Assembly (NCBI GenBank): GCA_028671895.1
Contig: JAPMAC010000197.1
Location: forward strand, 1,679,001 to 1,743,000
Direction: 5' to 3'
Source of the DNA: Oenanthe sinensis
Taxonomy: Eukaryota > Streptophyta > Magnoliopsida > Apiales > Apiaceae
DNA: 64,000 nt
The position numbers were made by a program, and so were the translations under genes. Every line of letters starts with the position of its first letter. The first letter of the stretch is position 1. Of the stretch, positions 47,718 through 60,096 are shown piece by piece. The notes under the pieces are model-generated. The model was not told where the DNA came from and ran no database searches. It saw only the letters and a list, made by a program, of their open reading frames with translations.

Positions 47718-50700
47718 TTGCAAGGAAACAGGAAAAACATCCTAGTGATTGATTGTGGATGTTCTGCACATATGACTGGAAATAAATCCCTGCTTTCAGA
47801 GTTTGAGGAGAAGGCTGACCCAACAGTATCTTATGGAGATGGCAACATAGGAAAAACACTGGGATATGGCAACATTGTGATTAGAAATGTCATCATTGAA
47901 AAAGTAACTCTGGTTGAAGGATTCAAACATAATCTTCTAAGTGTGAGTCAAATGACAGACAGAGGTTATTCTGTGGAATTTCATGGAACTCATTGTGAAG
48001 TGAAAAGCAAGAAAAATGGGAAAATAGTTCTTATTGGCCATAGACATAACAATTTATTTGAAGCTAGCTTGGATGTTAATTCTAATGGTCCCTTAACCTG
48101 TCTACTTGGAAAGGCATCACAAATGGAAAGCTGGAATTGGAACAAAAAGCTGTGTCACTTGAACTTTGGTAACATTAATGAATTGGTAAAGAAGGACCTA
48201 GTTAGAGGACTTCCAAAAGTTCAATTTCATCCTGATGGACTCTGTGATTCATGTCAAAAGGCCAAACAAAAGAAGACAACTTTCAAGAGCAAAATTGAAA
48301 ACTCTATTGATCGACCTTTTCATCTATTGCATCTTGATTTATTTAGTCCAGTCAACATTATATCCATTGGAAAGAAGAGATATACTCTAGTGATAGTTGA
48401 TGATTACACTAGATTTACCTGGGCGTACTTTTTGCATAAGAAGGATGAAACTGCAGAAACAATTATTGATCATATTTCAATGATTGAGAATGGATCAATT
48501 CACAAAGTAAAGAATCTAAGGAGTGACAATGGAACAGTGTTTAAGAACTCTACAATGGAGAAATTCTGCTCAACAAAAGGTATTACACAACAATTCTCAG
48601 CACCTGGCACACCTCAACAAAATGGTGTAGTTGAAAGAAAGAACAGAACTTTAATAGAAGCTGCCAGAACAATGCTAGAAGGAGCAAAACTACCTACTTA
48701 TTTTTGGGCAGAAGCTGTGAACACTGCATGCATCACTCGGAATTGTTCTTTAATAAACAAACATGGAATGACTCCATATGAATCTTTGAAGGAAAGAAAG
48801 CCAAGTGTCAAGTACTTTCACATCTTTGGAAGTAAGTGTTTTATTCTCAAAACACATCCTGAACAATTAAAGAAGTTTGAAATTAAAGCAGATGAAGGAA
48901 TTTTTGTTGGTTATGCAAAAACTTCTAAAACCACTTCAAGGGCATTCAAAGTATTCAACTTAAGGACAAGAACAGTCATGGAATCAATAAATGTTTATTT
49001 TGATGAAGGGAAAATAGCTGAATTACATGATAAAGATGCACAGGAGACTCTGAGATTTGAGAATGAACTGCAGAAAATAAACTCTGTTGAACTAAACTCT
49101 GATGAGTCAAACATTGTTGAACCAAACTCTGACGAGATAAAATCTGTTCAACTAAACTCTGGTGAGGAAAACTCTGATTCTTTAAACTCTGATTCAGAAT
49201 TGATTGAAATAGAAATTGAAGATTCTACACATGTTGAGGGGGGGCAACATCAATCAAATACTAACATTGGAGATCAAAACACAGTAATTGAAATATCAGA
49301 ATCTGGCCAAACGCTGAACAACATAAACTCTGAGTCATCAAACACTGAAGGAAGCACATCTTCAGGGGGAGGATCAGCATTTACAGAGGAATCAGTCTAT
49401 GAAGGCAGGAATCATGGGGGAGCATCTAGTTCAAGGAATTTTCCACATCCAAGGAATTGGACCAAAGATCACACACCTGATTTAATTATTGGTGATCTGG
49501 AAAGTGGAGTAAAGACAAGAAAAGCTACTCAGAATGAATATCTATTTCATAGTTTTCTTTCTCAATTAGAACCAAAGAAAGTTGAAGATGCTTTGAAGGA
49601 TGCAGATTGGGTTACTGCAATACAGGAAGAATTGAATGAGTTTGAAAGGAATGAAGTTTGGACCTTAGTTCCTAGACCAAAGAACAGATCTATTGTTGGC
49701 ACAAAATGGGTATTCAGGAACAAGACAGACTCTGATGGAATAATTACAAGAAACAAAGCAAGACTGGTAGCCAAAGGTTATTCTCAACAGGAAGGAATTG
49801 ATTATGATGAAACATATGCACCTGTAGCAAGACTTGAGGCAATCAGAATTTTTCTTGCTTATGCTGCACATAAGAAATTCAAGGTTTACCAGATGGATGT
49901 TAAAAGTGCATTTTTAAATGGTGAACTTGAAGAAGAAGTCTATGTTGAACAACCACCTGGCTTTGTTAATCCAAAATATCCAAATCATGTCTACAGACTG
50001 GATAAATCCTTATATGGACTAAAGCAAGCACCAAGGGCCTGGTATGAAATTCTGGCTCTATTCTTACTTGAAAATGGTTTCACTAGAGGAATAATTGATA
50101 AAACCTTGTTTTATAGAACTTAAGGTAAAGATTTATTATTGGTGCAAATATATGTTGATGATATTATATTTGGTTCCACTAATGAGAAACTCTGTAAAAG
50201 ATTTTCAAAGTTAATGTAGTCCAGGTATCAAATGAGTATGATGGGAGAATTGAGTTATTTTTTAGGCTTACAAATGAAACAAACCGAAGAAGGTATTTTC
50301 ATTAATCAGTCTAAATATACAAAGAATCTACTCACTAAGTTTCAAATGCAAGATTCCGCATCTGCTACAACTCCTATGGCTACTGCAACGAAGCTTGATC
50401 AAGACACTGGAGAACCTGTTGATGTTACAGAATACAGAGGGATGATTGGTTCTCTACTTTACTTGACTGCTAGTAGGCCAGACATCATGTTTGCCACATG
50501 TCTATGTGCTAGATTTCAAGCAAATCCAAGAGCACCTCATTTAATTGCTATGAAAAGGATATTCAGATATCTCAAAGGCACTGTTACTCTTGGCATATGG
50601 TATCATAGGGAGTCTGATTTTCAATTAATAGGCTATTCAGATGCTGACTTTGTAGGATGTAAAATTGACAGGAAAAGCACAAGTGGCAGTTGTCAATATT

Positions 50701-51098
50701 TAGGTGGAAGACTTGTGTCATGGCAAAGCAAGAAGAAGAAATCAATTTCAACATCAACTGCAGAGACTGAATATATTGCTGCAGGAAGCTGCTGTGCACA
50801 AATCTTATGGATGAAAAATCATCTGTTGGATTATGGTTTGAACTTCTCTAAAATTCCTATTTATTGTGATAACCAAAGTGCTATTGCAATGACACGAAAT
50901 CCAGTTCAACATTCTCTGACAAAGCACATCAGTATCAGATATCACTTCATAAGGGAACATGTGGAGGAAGGCACCATAGAATTACATTTTGTTCCTACAG
51001 ATCAACAAATAGCAGATATATTCACTAAGTCTTTGCCTGAAGCAACATTTAACAAAATGGTTTCTGAATTAGGGATGGTGACAAGTGACTCAACTTAG
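47718..51098 (+). pseudogene. E3 pol: protease, integrase, RT, RNase H (two stops)
   Basis: The best-preserved copia pol in the window: 801 open codons, a TAA at 50121-50123, a TAG at 50217-50219, then open to 51098. Protease VIDCGCSAHMTGN; GAG-pre-integrase WNKKLCHLNFGN with LCDSCQKAKQ; integrase catalytic positions in VIVDDYTRFTW, RSDNGTVFKN and PQQNGVVERKNR. The linker has repeated LNSD/PNSD. RT shows DVKSAFLNGELEEEVYVEQP and QIYVDDIIFGS; RNase H shows IGYSDADFVGCK and HISIRYHFIREH. The linker NSD runs come from AAACTCTGAT repeats in the DNA. Confidence 0.93.
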
Positions 51099-51135
51099 CA
51101 AGTTTCAGACACTCAGATTATATGTCAGAGTATGG

Positions 51136-51495
51136 GGTAAACTCTGATGAAAATGGAGTAAACTCTGATCATTGAAGCATCTAATCTCTGAACACAAGTT
51201 ATCAGTATGGTAAACTCTTTCAGAGTATGTGGTAAACTCTGATAGTACATACTAAACTCTAACTCATATAAACTCTGATTTGTAAACTCTGATTAAGTGA
51301 TAAACTCTGAGATCATATTTATGACATCATATTTCATTTTGTGACATCATAATTATTATTCTCTGATTGGATTTGTAATAAGGCGCATGTTTCTCATGAA
51401 TGACGGTTCCTATTATTACACAGTACACACACACTTGCTGTATTTTGAGACTTGTACTAATAATTGCTTTTCCAATCATTTTTTGCCACGTGTCC
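51136..51495 (+). promoter_or_regulatory. E3 motif cluster and G-box upstream of the accessory gene
   Basis: Six exact AAACTCTGA copies lie between 51136 and 51320, often as GTAAACTCTGAT, with several partial ones. A G-box core CACGTG follows at 51487-51492. The accessory ATG is at 51640. I saw no strong TATA box. This is the densest non-coding cluster of the motif in E3. Confidence 0.55.
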
Positions 51496-51639
51496 CACTA
51501 CAGGTTTTATGCAATTGAAAGGGAACAGTTTAATTCTTATTGTTATTTTGAATTAATCATCTGTATCTATCATTCTTCTTTTGCACTCTCGCTTCACATA
51601 AACCCTAACTGTTCAAACCTGCAAATTTTTATTGTTTCA

Positions 51640-53783
51640 ATGGCATCAAAAGGTCAAACCTTCAAAAAATATAATTTTGCTACCACAAACTATATTTTTT
51701 TGTTGAATAAGTCCGATGCACCTGAAGATTTTCATGTTATTCAGGATTTTCTAGCATAAAGTTACATTGGTTATGCGCTTTAAGAGCCTTCAAATTTTTC
51801 TGCCCAATCATTACTAAGAATCTGGTCAACTGCAAAATTGAATAATGCTGGTGTTAATGAAGAACCCATCCTAACATTTCAATGCAATGGAGAACACTCA
51901 ATTTCACCGTCTGTTGTTCGACAAGCCTTTCATCTTCCAGAAGTGGCTGTGTATGATGACTTAGTTGGAGATGAACAAATTAAAGAATTTTTCAGGTCTA
52001 TAGGCTATGGTGGAAGCTTGTCAAAGCGAGGAAGCTTGACCAGAACTAATCTAAGAAGAGAGTGGGGCTTCTTCTTTGATTGTATCACTAGGGCTTTCAC
52101 AGGAAAATGCACCAACTTTGATGCAATTCCACAACTATCACAGCAAATTGGGTATTCTCTGACCCACAACTTGTCTTTTGATTTTTCATGTTTGATAATT
52201 AGGCAGATAACTAGCAAAATAGATGATGATGCACATACAGTTTACTTTGCTAGATTTTTACAGTTAATTTTCTCCTATCTTTTGCATGATGTATCTTTTG
52301 AGAATGACCAGAGTTTAGTTATTTTTTCAATGAATAAAAGAATATTTGCTGATCTCATACGGAAAGATGCCAAGAAAAATGATACAGGTAAACTCCGTAA
52401 CTTGTTTTATCCCACATGGGTCAGGCTTTTCTTACATCAGAGAATGCCTACCATGTATGGAAGGGATTTTCTCTCAGTGGCTGTGAATCAGAGTTTAGCA
52501 CCCTCTGATTCAAACCCAAGCCAACTTCCAAACACTGACACCCAAACACCTTTGCCAACCTCTACAGTCTCTCAAAAGACTGTAGTTGCAAAACACACCT
52601 CTCAACAGGGCTCAAGCAAAAGGAAGGGAAAGTCAGTGACAGAATCTTCTCTCAAAAAGAGAAAATTAATTGATGAAGATACAGATTTTGATGAAGGGTT
52701 CGTTTTTGCTAAGAGAACGACAGTTGAACAGGCTTCTGAGACACCCTCTCTACCTTTTATGAAGCCAATCACGGTGACACCAATGATTGTGGTGCAGAAG
52801 AAGAAGATAAGATTGGTCAAGGCTGTACACTCTGAGGCTGCAAATATTGAAGAGTTAAACTCTGATACAGTCTTAAACTCTGACGCTCCAATCTCTGATC
52901 AGCCAACAGCTCAACCTTTAAACACTTAAACGATAAACTCTGAGAATTTGGTAAACTCTGATGATTTGATAAAATCTAGTGAAGCTGTTCCAGTTCAAGT
53001 ATCTGATTCTCCAACAAACTCACCTAAGCATATTGTCAAGGAGATGTCTTATGAAAGGGCTAGGGAGCTGGCTAAACAAGTAAGAAAAGAAATGGAGGCA
53101 CACAAATCAAAATCAACTTCAGCCCTCCAAGTTCCAAACATTTTTCAAGAAGGAAGAGGACGTCTGTCACTTTTGGCCAAGACACACAAGAACCTACTTC
53201 TCAAAGTGAGGTAGCAGTCATTGAAGGGCCAGGCACACAAGAACCTATTGATCAAAGTTCAATAGAAGCCACAGTTCCAGCAAATGAAGCCAGCATTGAT
53301 CAGGGGTACAACCCACAAGAACCTTCAGCTCAAAGGGTTGAAGAAGTTGTTAAGGCCCCAGCCACACAAGAACCATCCAATCCAAGTTTGGATGCAGGCA
53401 CCTACAAAAATTCAGAAGATTTTGTTATTGCTGATGCTGAAGGCCAATCTTTGGCAGAGTCAAGCCCACAAGAACCTTCACCTCAAAGTGGTGAAGCAGC
53501 TGCTGATATGACTCAGGTCCCACAAGAACCAATCATCCATTTTATGATTGCAGACCAAGATTATCCTATTGGACAGACAAACTCTGATGAAGCTCCACAG
53601 GCAATCTCTTATGCTCTCTTAGTGCAGTCAATTTCTACACTGCCCATGGAGACTCCATCTACAAATGTTCAAGGTATAAACTCTGGCTCTACTTCAGAAT
53701 TTACATTCTCTTATTGTATCAGTTCAGGATTTATATTTCCTACCTTTACTGCTGGGATGATCATGGATAGTCCTGAAAAGGAT
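51640..53783 (+). pseudogene. E3 accessory gene, 5' half
   Basis: Starts MASKGQTFKKYNFATTNYIF at 51640; stops at 51757 and 51780, then open from about 51838 to 52929. The shared domain reads LRREWGFFFDCITRAFTGK, SQQIGYSLTHNLSFDFSCLI and VYFARFLQLIFSYLL (about 52045-52290). A polar tail follows with a basic cluster (SSKRKGKS, LKKRKLIDED), and LNSD runs from the DNA motif. A coiled-coil-like RARELAKQVRKEMEAHKSK (about 53060) and repeated Q/TQEP-like phrases lead to the E4 insertion after DSPEKD. The reading continues at 61082. No signal peptide or membrane span was seen. Confidence 0.78.
53779..53783. repeat. target-site duplication of E4, left copy (AGGAT)
   Basis: AGGAT directly before the E4 terminus (TGTTGGTCC as seen on the plus strand), repeated at 61077-61081 directly after the other terminus. 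The E3 coding frame is continuous if one copy and E4 are ignored. Confidence 0.9.
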
Positions 53784-54395
53784 TGTTGGTCCTTGATATT
53801 GTAGAAGGGGGGTTGAATACAATATCTGAATTTAATCGCGGAATAATTTGATTTAAAATATTATTTTAATTGCTCGCGAAATATTAATTATAATGAAATA
53901 CTGTTCAAGTAAAAGATATAATTTTAACTTGATTAGTATTACAAAATTAATATGAAGAAAACTGTTATATAATTGATAAAAGGATCTAGAACAAATTTGA
54001 CATGAACTGTTCATATTTAACAATTATATTCCAAACTCAGCACAGAAATCTGTGAATATTACAATGCAGACAAATTTCTAAATTTGATCTGATTTTCTAA
54101 CTCCTAACAAGTGAAGCATTCTTCTCATATTTATAGAGAATGAAAAGGGCTTGTATGACCTTTATTAGTATGACTTAATTTATTGAAATTAAGCATTGTA
54201 TGACTTTTCAAAAAGCTGGGCAAGACATTTTCTCTCGGCATGACTTATTTTATTAATTAAAAAATCGGTATGACCTTTTAATTAAATAAAAAATAAGTCC
54301 AGCATGACCTTTTGAGCACTGAAACTTCGGTATGACTTTTCTTTTAAGCTCGGTATGACTTATTAAAAAGGAAGGTCGGCAAAACTCGGTATGAC

Positions 54396-54471
<76 letters not shown>

Positions 54472-55186
54472 CTCTCGGTATGACTTATTAGTAAGTCATT
54501 CGGTATGACTTATTAATAAGTCATTCGAAATATATATATATATATAAGTCATATTAATCCAATTCTTTTATAATAAATTAATTCTACTTAAATTAATTAA
54601 ATAATTTATAAATTAAATTAAATTCAACTTGAATTAATTTAATTAAATAATTAACTTACTTAGATTGTAGAATTAAAAATATTATAGAGATCTGATCAAA
54701 CTGCAGTCAGCTTTGAAATCTTCTTGTCTTTTCTTTGTCTTCTGATCTTGAAACCTCTTGATTTAAATGAAGAATAAATATTATTTTAGTTGACACACAA
54801 ATGTACTGTCTGGTTCATTTGTGTCATACTAATAAATATTCTCAATTTATCAACAATTTGAGTTGAGGCCTTCTGTCATTCTTCTGATTCACTGTCTGTT
54901 CTTCTTCTGGAATCTACTGAAGTAACCACTTGAAATCTTTTATATCTTCTGTATTCTTTAGAAGTACTGCCTCTTTATAATTTACACTGACGCTTGAACA
55001 TATTAATGAACTTCTTCCAGTGTTGAGTAGGAATCCCATAAAATACTTATGATACTTAGATCCTTTGCGATTAGTTGACTGTCTTCATCTTGATTCCTGT
55101 GTGGTGATTATTATTTACTTCTCTTTATTAGCTAGAGTTGAGCTGTCATCTAATTATTACAAATAGGTCTTGTCATATGCTTTTCG
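53784..55186 (-). mobile_element. E4 3' LTR
   Basis: On the minus strand it begins at 55186 (CGAAAAGCATATGAC; the expected TG start is changed to CG) after the tract AATAGGGGGAGAT. It ends GGACCAACA at 53784, 1,403 bp. A TATA-like CTCTATAAATATG lies at about 54138-54126. Between 54150 and 54520 the motif TCGGTATGACTT (plus sense) occurs five times exactly, with six or more near copies such as GGCATGACTT and TGTATGACTT. Confidence 0.88.
54404..54471. repeat. compound CT/AT microsatellite within the E4 LTR
   Basis: About a dozen CT units followed by about 20 AT units, in the middle of the private-motif cluster. Confidence 0.95.
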
Positions 55187-55414
55187 ATCTCCCCCTATTT
55201 GTTGTTAAACATTTAAAACACAAATTCCTAGAGGATAACTCAACTAACAACTAAAAAAGTAGTATGACATGTAATGACTGTAAATAATAAACAAAAGTTC
55301 TGGTTTTATATTTAACAATTTTCCAGATTCATTCATGAAAGATAAATACAAGATAGATGTTCCTCTAGCACTGAACAAATATTACAAAGTTTCTATCTTG
55401 TTCTATCTAAGTCT

Positions 55415-58400
55415 TCAGTCTTCTGATGTATCAACTTCACCTTCTTCTAGGCTTGAACCTTTATGAACTGGTGTCCTCGGTACTTCTTCAGATACTGATT
55501 GATCTGTTATGGTGGATTCTCCATACAACCTTCTTTGGTCAGCTCTTGCTAACTGCCACAACACTTCCTGTTCAAAAGGATCTACTATCTCTTCTTCTAT
55601 ATCATATGGTTGTGTTGAATCAATTTTATGCATCTGCCTGATGTATGATTGAATCTTCTTTGATAGGCAGTAGTCTCTCATCTTTTGAGCTGCATCCAAC
55701 TTAGCCTGGGACCTGAATCCCTTAGATCTCAACATAGCTTCAACTTCAATCATGTATTTAACTGTGTAGCCCTTTAGTGACTCATCATCCAGATTCATAA
55801 CCTGATAAAGCTTATTGTTGTAGAACCTTACCTCATGAGGGTCGTTTAAGATTTGTGGACTAACAGCTCTTGCTATGTCTCGAAGTCTGTCTCTTAAAAG
55901 TTCATTTTCTTCTAAACTTCTCTTGACTTTGTTCATTAACGTCCAGATTACAGATAGAGATCTTTGTCGAAAGAATTCCATAGAGACTCTGAATGTGCCA
56001 TTCTTGTGTGTGTACAACAGAATCTGCCAGTCATCTAGAATGTTATCCACAATCACAGTGATGTAGTCAACTTCTTCTTTGATTGCTTTCATGAAGTTAT
56101 CCAGACAGTCATTTGAATCTTGCAGGCGTTCAATTAGAAATTGTAACTTGTAATCTTCAAATGGACCTTTCTGAAGTTTTTCCATGATCTCTCTGGCGGT
56201 ATCCCATTTTTTCCCTATTTTTAAACGCACATCTTCTTTCTTCTTTCTGACAGCTATAGCCCATAAATTTTGCTTTTGTTGGCTTTCTTCTCTTTCTGCC
56301 TGAGATCTTTCCATGACTAGAGCTTTTAGATTTTCAGTCTTTGCCTAACTTGCCTTGATGTCTTCTTTAAGTTTCTTTATTGCCTCTTTATAGGCTGGAT
56401 CAACTTCTTTTTCTTTTTGAAACAAAAATTCTTCATCAAATGCAGTTTCTTCCTCAGCTCTGCAGTAGTCAGGAATGTTTGATTCATCATGAGCACTGTC
56501 ATCAATGAATTGCTCTTGAGCATAATATTGTTCTTCAGGTTCTGGAATAAATGAGTGAAATTGTTCTTCATCAGAATACAGATTAGCTTTTCCTTTATCT
56601 TGAGCAGTAGCTCCTTCTTCATCAGCTACTTTCTTCTTTGCTTTCTCCCCCTTAGTTGAGGGATCCTCTTGAGTTTTTGAGGCTTCAAAAGATGTCATCA
56701 GTTTCTGCATTGTCAAATAGACTTGCTTCATTCCTTCATTCAGATGCGTCATGCCATCATCCAGTTTGCTGAAGCGTTGAGTAGAGATCTTTTCATTTTC
56801 AAAGATTGTGAGGGTTAAACTTTTCTCAACGTCATCAATTCTTTCATGTAGTTTGCTCACTTCTTTCATATCTTCAGCAATTAGATTCTAAACGTTCTGG
56901 ATGTCTTGAGTTTTTAGAAGAATGGAGGATTTGACATCTTCAACATCTTTACGCACCATTGTCAACTGCTGTGTTATAGAGGCAGATGTAGGCTTCTCTT
57001 CTGCTTGTGTTTTAACTTTTACCAGCTCAGCTTGGACAATCTACATTTCTTTCTGGAGAGCTTCCATTTTGGATAATAGTTCACTGTGTGTGTGTGCATT
57101 CATCTCACTTTCACTCCTGTTTAACTCACTATCACTCTGTGCATGTGTTTCACTCTGTGTTTGCCTCACAACACTAGTGTTTAGCTCCTTTCCAGTTCCA
57201 GATGTTGTACCTGTGTACAAAACAATAGCTTTTGAAGAGTCGAAATGCTCTTCTGATGCCTGTGAAGGCGCGTCCTCAACAAGTTTAACTTGAAGTGGCT
57301 CCGCTACTGACGTAGCTACTCCGTGAATGGAGTCCCATCTCCCTCTATGGAGTGGTTGCCTCTCAAATCCACCAGTGGATTCGAGACCTTTTCTAATGAG
57401 AACTAGATGTAAGAAATTCAGGGGGGTCACCACCTTAGATAATGTATTGAATGGCTCTTGAGAATTTGTGGTGCCCCTGAGTACCTCTAAGGGTAACTGA
57501 TGCCGCATTGCATCCAAAATGTCTTGATCCACTATGAATGTGGCAACCGACGAGTTTTCTTAAAAACATTTTGTTCAATAATCATTGTGCTCTCTTGTGT
57601 TTGAGTTTCTTCAAGTGGAGGACCTGCTAGTGTGAGAGCTAGCAGTGTGCCAGAATCTGAATCTGAAGCGGATGCCGTGGCTGTACGGCAAATAGAATCA
57701 CCCGTTTGATCGAGTGTATCTAAAGACTCTTGGATAGCCGTTTCAAAATCCATATCTCATTGAGAGGATAAGACCGGGTCTGCAGTTGTCTCAGGTTCAG
57801 ATCTCAATCTTTTAGATGGTGGAGATAGAGTTGCGGGTTCACTTCCAGAATCACTTCTACCTCTCACTTTCCTAACAGGTTTCTTCCTTTTTCTGAGGTG
57901 AATTAAAGAAGTTGGAGAAAGAGAAACTGTTTGAGGTTCTATGACAGCTTGGGTTTGAACCTGTGTGTTGTTAGGTTCATAGCCGATTTCCTGAAGTGTA
58001 AGACCACAATTATAGTCCGCCACAGATAAATCTAGAAGTGCAGTAGATATATTTATAAGTAGGAAACTAGAAGTCAGTGATTGAGATATTACCTGTTGAT
58101 CCAGTGCCTCTTGTTCAACATGCTGAGCAGCTTCAAGTAAAAGTTGGACAGGATAATCTATTTGCATTGGCACTTGTTCTGGTTCTTGATCCTGCACAGG
58201 ATTAACAATATGATCTAGTATCCCAGCCATATAATATGTCCTTACCAATGGCACATTTTGAAACTTGGGGTTGTTGTGGAGCCTTGCAAACAAGTTATTC
58301 TGAGAAGTTGGAGATTCTTCTACAGGACTATTCTGAAATAATGCTTTGTCTTCATCCAGCAACAAGTCACTCATGAATAGCATCAGGAACCTCGGATAGT

Positions 58401-59001
58401 AGACTTGTACGTTCTGTTCCCTGCTTTTTGGCTTCCCCATTTTCTTGATTATTTCTTTTAGAATCAACTTTCCAAAATTTATCCTCTGGTTATGGGCCAC
58501 AGAATACCCAATAATTTGAAGTAGTGAGGAAATGTTGTTGAAGTTGCTCTTTGTTGTGGGTGCAAACACTTGTGCTAGAGTGTGAAAGAAGTAGTCCCAC
58601 TCGCTTACCAACTTGGCTTTAGACAATATTACCAAATTAATCTCACCCTGATATAGAATAGTGTAGAAAAATTCTAGAATTTCTGGTACAGTGGGTGGAT
58701 CCACAAAATTGTCAGTTGGAAATCCCAATATCCTGTTCACATCGTCTTCAGTCACCATGTATTCACGTTCTCCTATGGTGAATGAGAATTGAACTCTATC
58801 TGCAGTACTCTTGTTCCTAGCAGTGGAATACAGAGCCCTAAGTGCTAATACTTGCAACGGGGCGTCCAGAGTTATTGCAGTTCTGATTAGTGAATGTTCA
58901 TTCATAAACACGATCCATGGTCGAAACCTCTCGACTGAACAATTCACCGGATTAAAAAATCCTACAAAATTAGTTTTTACTAGTTCGCAAAAACCAGCCA
59001 T
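55415..59001 (-). pseudogene. E4 accessory gene, nearly full length
   Basis: Starts MAGFCELVKTNFVGFFNPVN at 59001 after an untranslated leader. The first 414 codons are open to 57757. The shared domain reads LVSEWDYFFHTLAQVFA, LLQIIGYSVAHNQRINFGKL and VYYPRFLMLFMSDLL, at about residues 130-215. Before it lies GEREYMVTEDDVNRILGFP, then a Gln/Pro-rich part and a basic RKRKKPVRKVRGRSD that could be a nuclear signal. After a TGA and a frame change near 57545 come an acidic-polar region, a helical coiled-coil (HERIDDVEKSLTLTIFENEK) and a conserved-looking C-terminal 299 codons (WQILLYTHKNGTFRVSMEFF, LIERLQDSNDCLDNFMKAIK). Total about 1,195 codons with only four or five breaks. No membrane anchor is evident, so it is unlikely to be an envelope protein. 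Function unknown. Confidence 0.8.
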
Positions 59002-59404
59002 TTTTGTTTAAGCTATTACAATTAATAAATTACAAAGTGCGATTACAAAACAAAAAAAATAATAATTACAAGTCAGAATTCAAAAATTACACTTGAAAAT
59101 TGAAAACCCTAATTTCTAAAAATACCCAAATTGTCTTTAATCAGTAAATCACTACACAACAGGTCTTTAGTCACAAACAAAATCAATTGCTTCGAATTTC
59201 ACCAAGAACAAGAACAGTCACTCTAGATTTAACTAAAATTGGGCAGAGTTTTGTTTGTTTAAATCGATTTTAACACACTAGCAAGCAAAGATGCTTGTAA
59301 ACAACGAATAGCAACTGAAATCAGTTGTAAAGGAACAAAATCGATCGATTTTCTTGGGAAAAAAAATGTTCGAGTATGTGTGTAGCAGCGTGTGTGTGTG
59401 TGTA

Positions 59405-59645
59405 TAAGCTGAGTATGACTTTTTGAGAAACATAAGTCGGTATGACTTATTATTAACCAAAACATCAGCATATCTCGGTATGACTTTTCAAAAGTCATAC
59501 CGAGTTTTATTAACATAAAACTAAATGCAACAGGTGTCGGTATGACTTATTATTTATTAAATCTCGGTATGACTTTAAAAAAAATCATGCCGAGTTTCAT
59601 TATGAAAGTCATACCGAAAGATTGTAACTAAAAGTCATACTGAGA
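59405..59645 (-). promoter_or_regulatory. E4 motif cluster with palindromes upstream of the accessory gene
   Basis: Within 240 bp there are about ten copies or near copies of the private motif in both orientations. A perfect palindrome at 59474-59504 has 15 bp arms (CTCGGTATGACTTTT and its complement) around one base. A second, imperfect pair lies at about 59562-59593. On the minus strand a TATA-like CTTATACAC (about 59407-59399) sits next to the cluster, with the accessory ATG about 400 bp downstream. Confidence 0.6.
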
Positions 59646-60096
59646 TAATATAAACATATTAAAAAAAATACAGTAAGTATTAACAATTAAAAAAAACTTT
59701 AAGATAAATACTAATAATTTACATACTAATAATTATTAAAGACATATAATAAATATTTACATTATTAATTGTTCTAATTAATTTAAGAATTAAATTAACT
59801 CATGTTTGAATTAATTTAATAATTAAATTAATTGATTAATTAATAACATAATCATTTGTATTAATGTACAACAATAATTAGTGAAAATATACATTAATTT
59901 ACATATGTGCTTAATTTAAACAAAAGTACTTATGCTCTTATTGAAATAATTATCTTTTAAGAATATTAATTTAATCTTAAGATAATTTTCCAGAAATTCA
60001 TAAGCCCTAGGATTTTATTAATTCATGTCTCATAAACTCTTTAAATATTAACATTTAATATTTATGAGCTTAAATTAATTCCTAGCAACCAAAAAT
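59646..60096. other. AT-rich E4 spacer between pol and the motif cluster
   Basis: Non-coding, with runs of AATTAATT. No motif copies or other features were recognised. Confidence 0.6.

Noticed and set aside
54404..54520. Regularly spaced TCGGTATGACTT copies as a CRISPR array
   Set aside because: Spacing is irregular, copies vary and occur in both orientations, and the DNA is a plant retrotransposon LTR.
55415..59001. The minus-strand open frames as host genes
   Set aside because: They lie between RNase H and a purine tract plus LTR of the same element and share a domain with the accessory genes of E1-E3.
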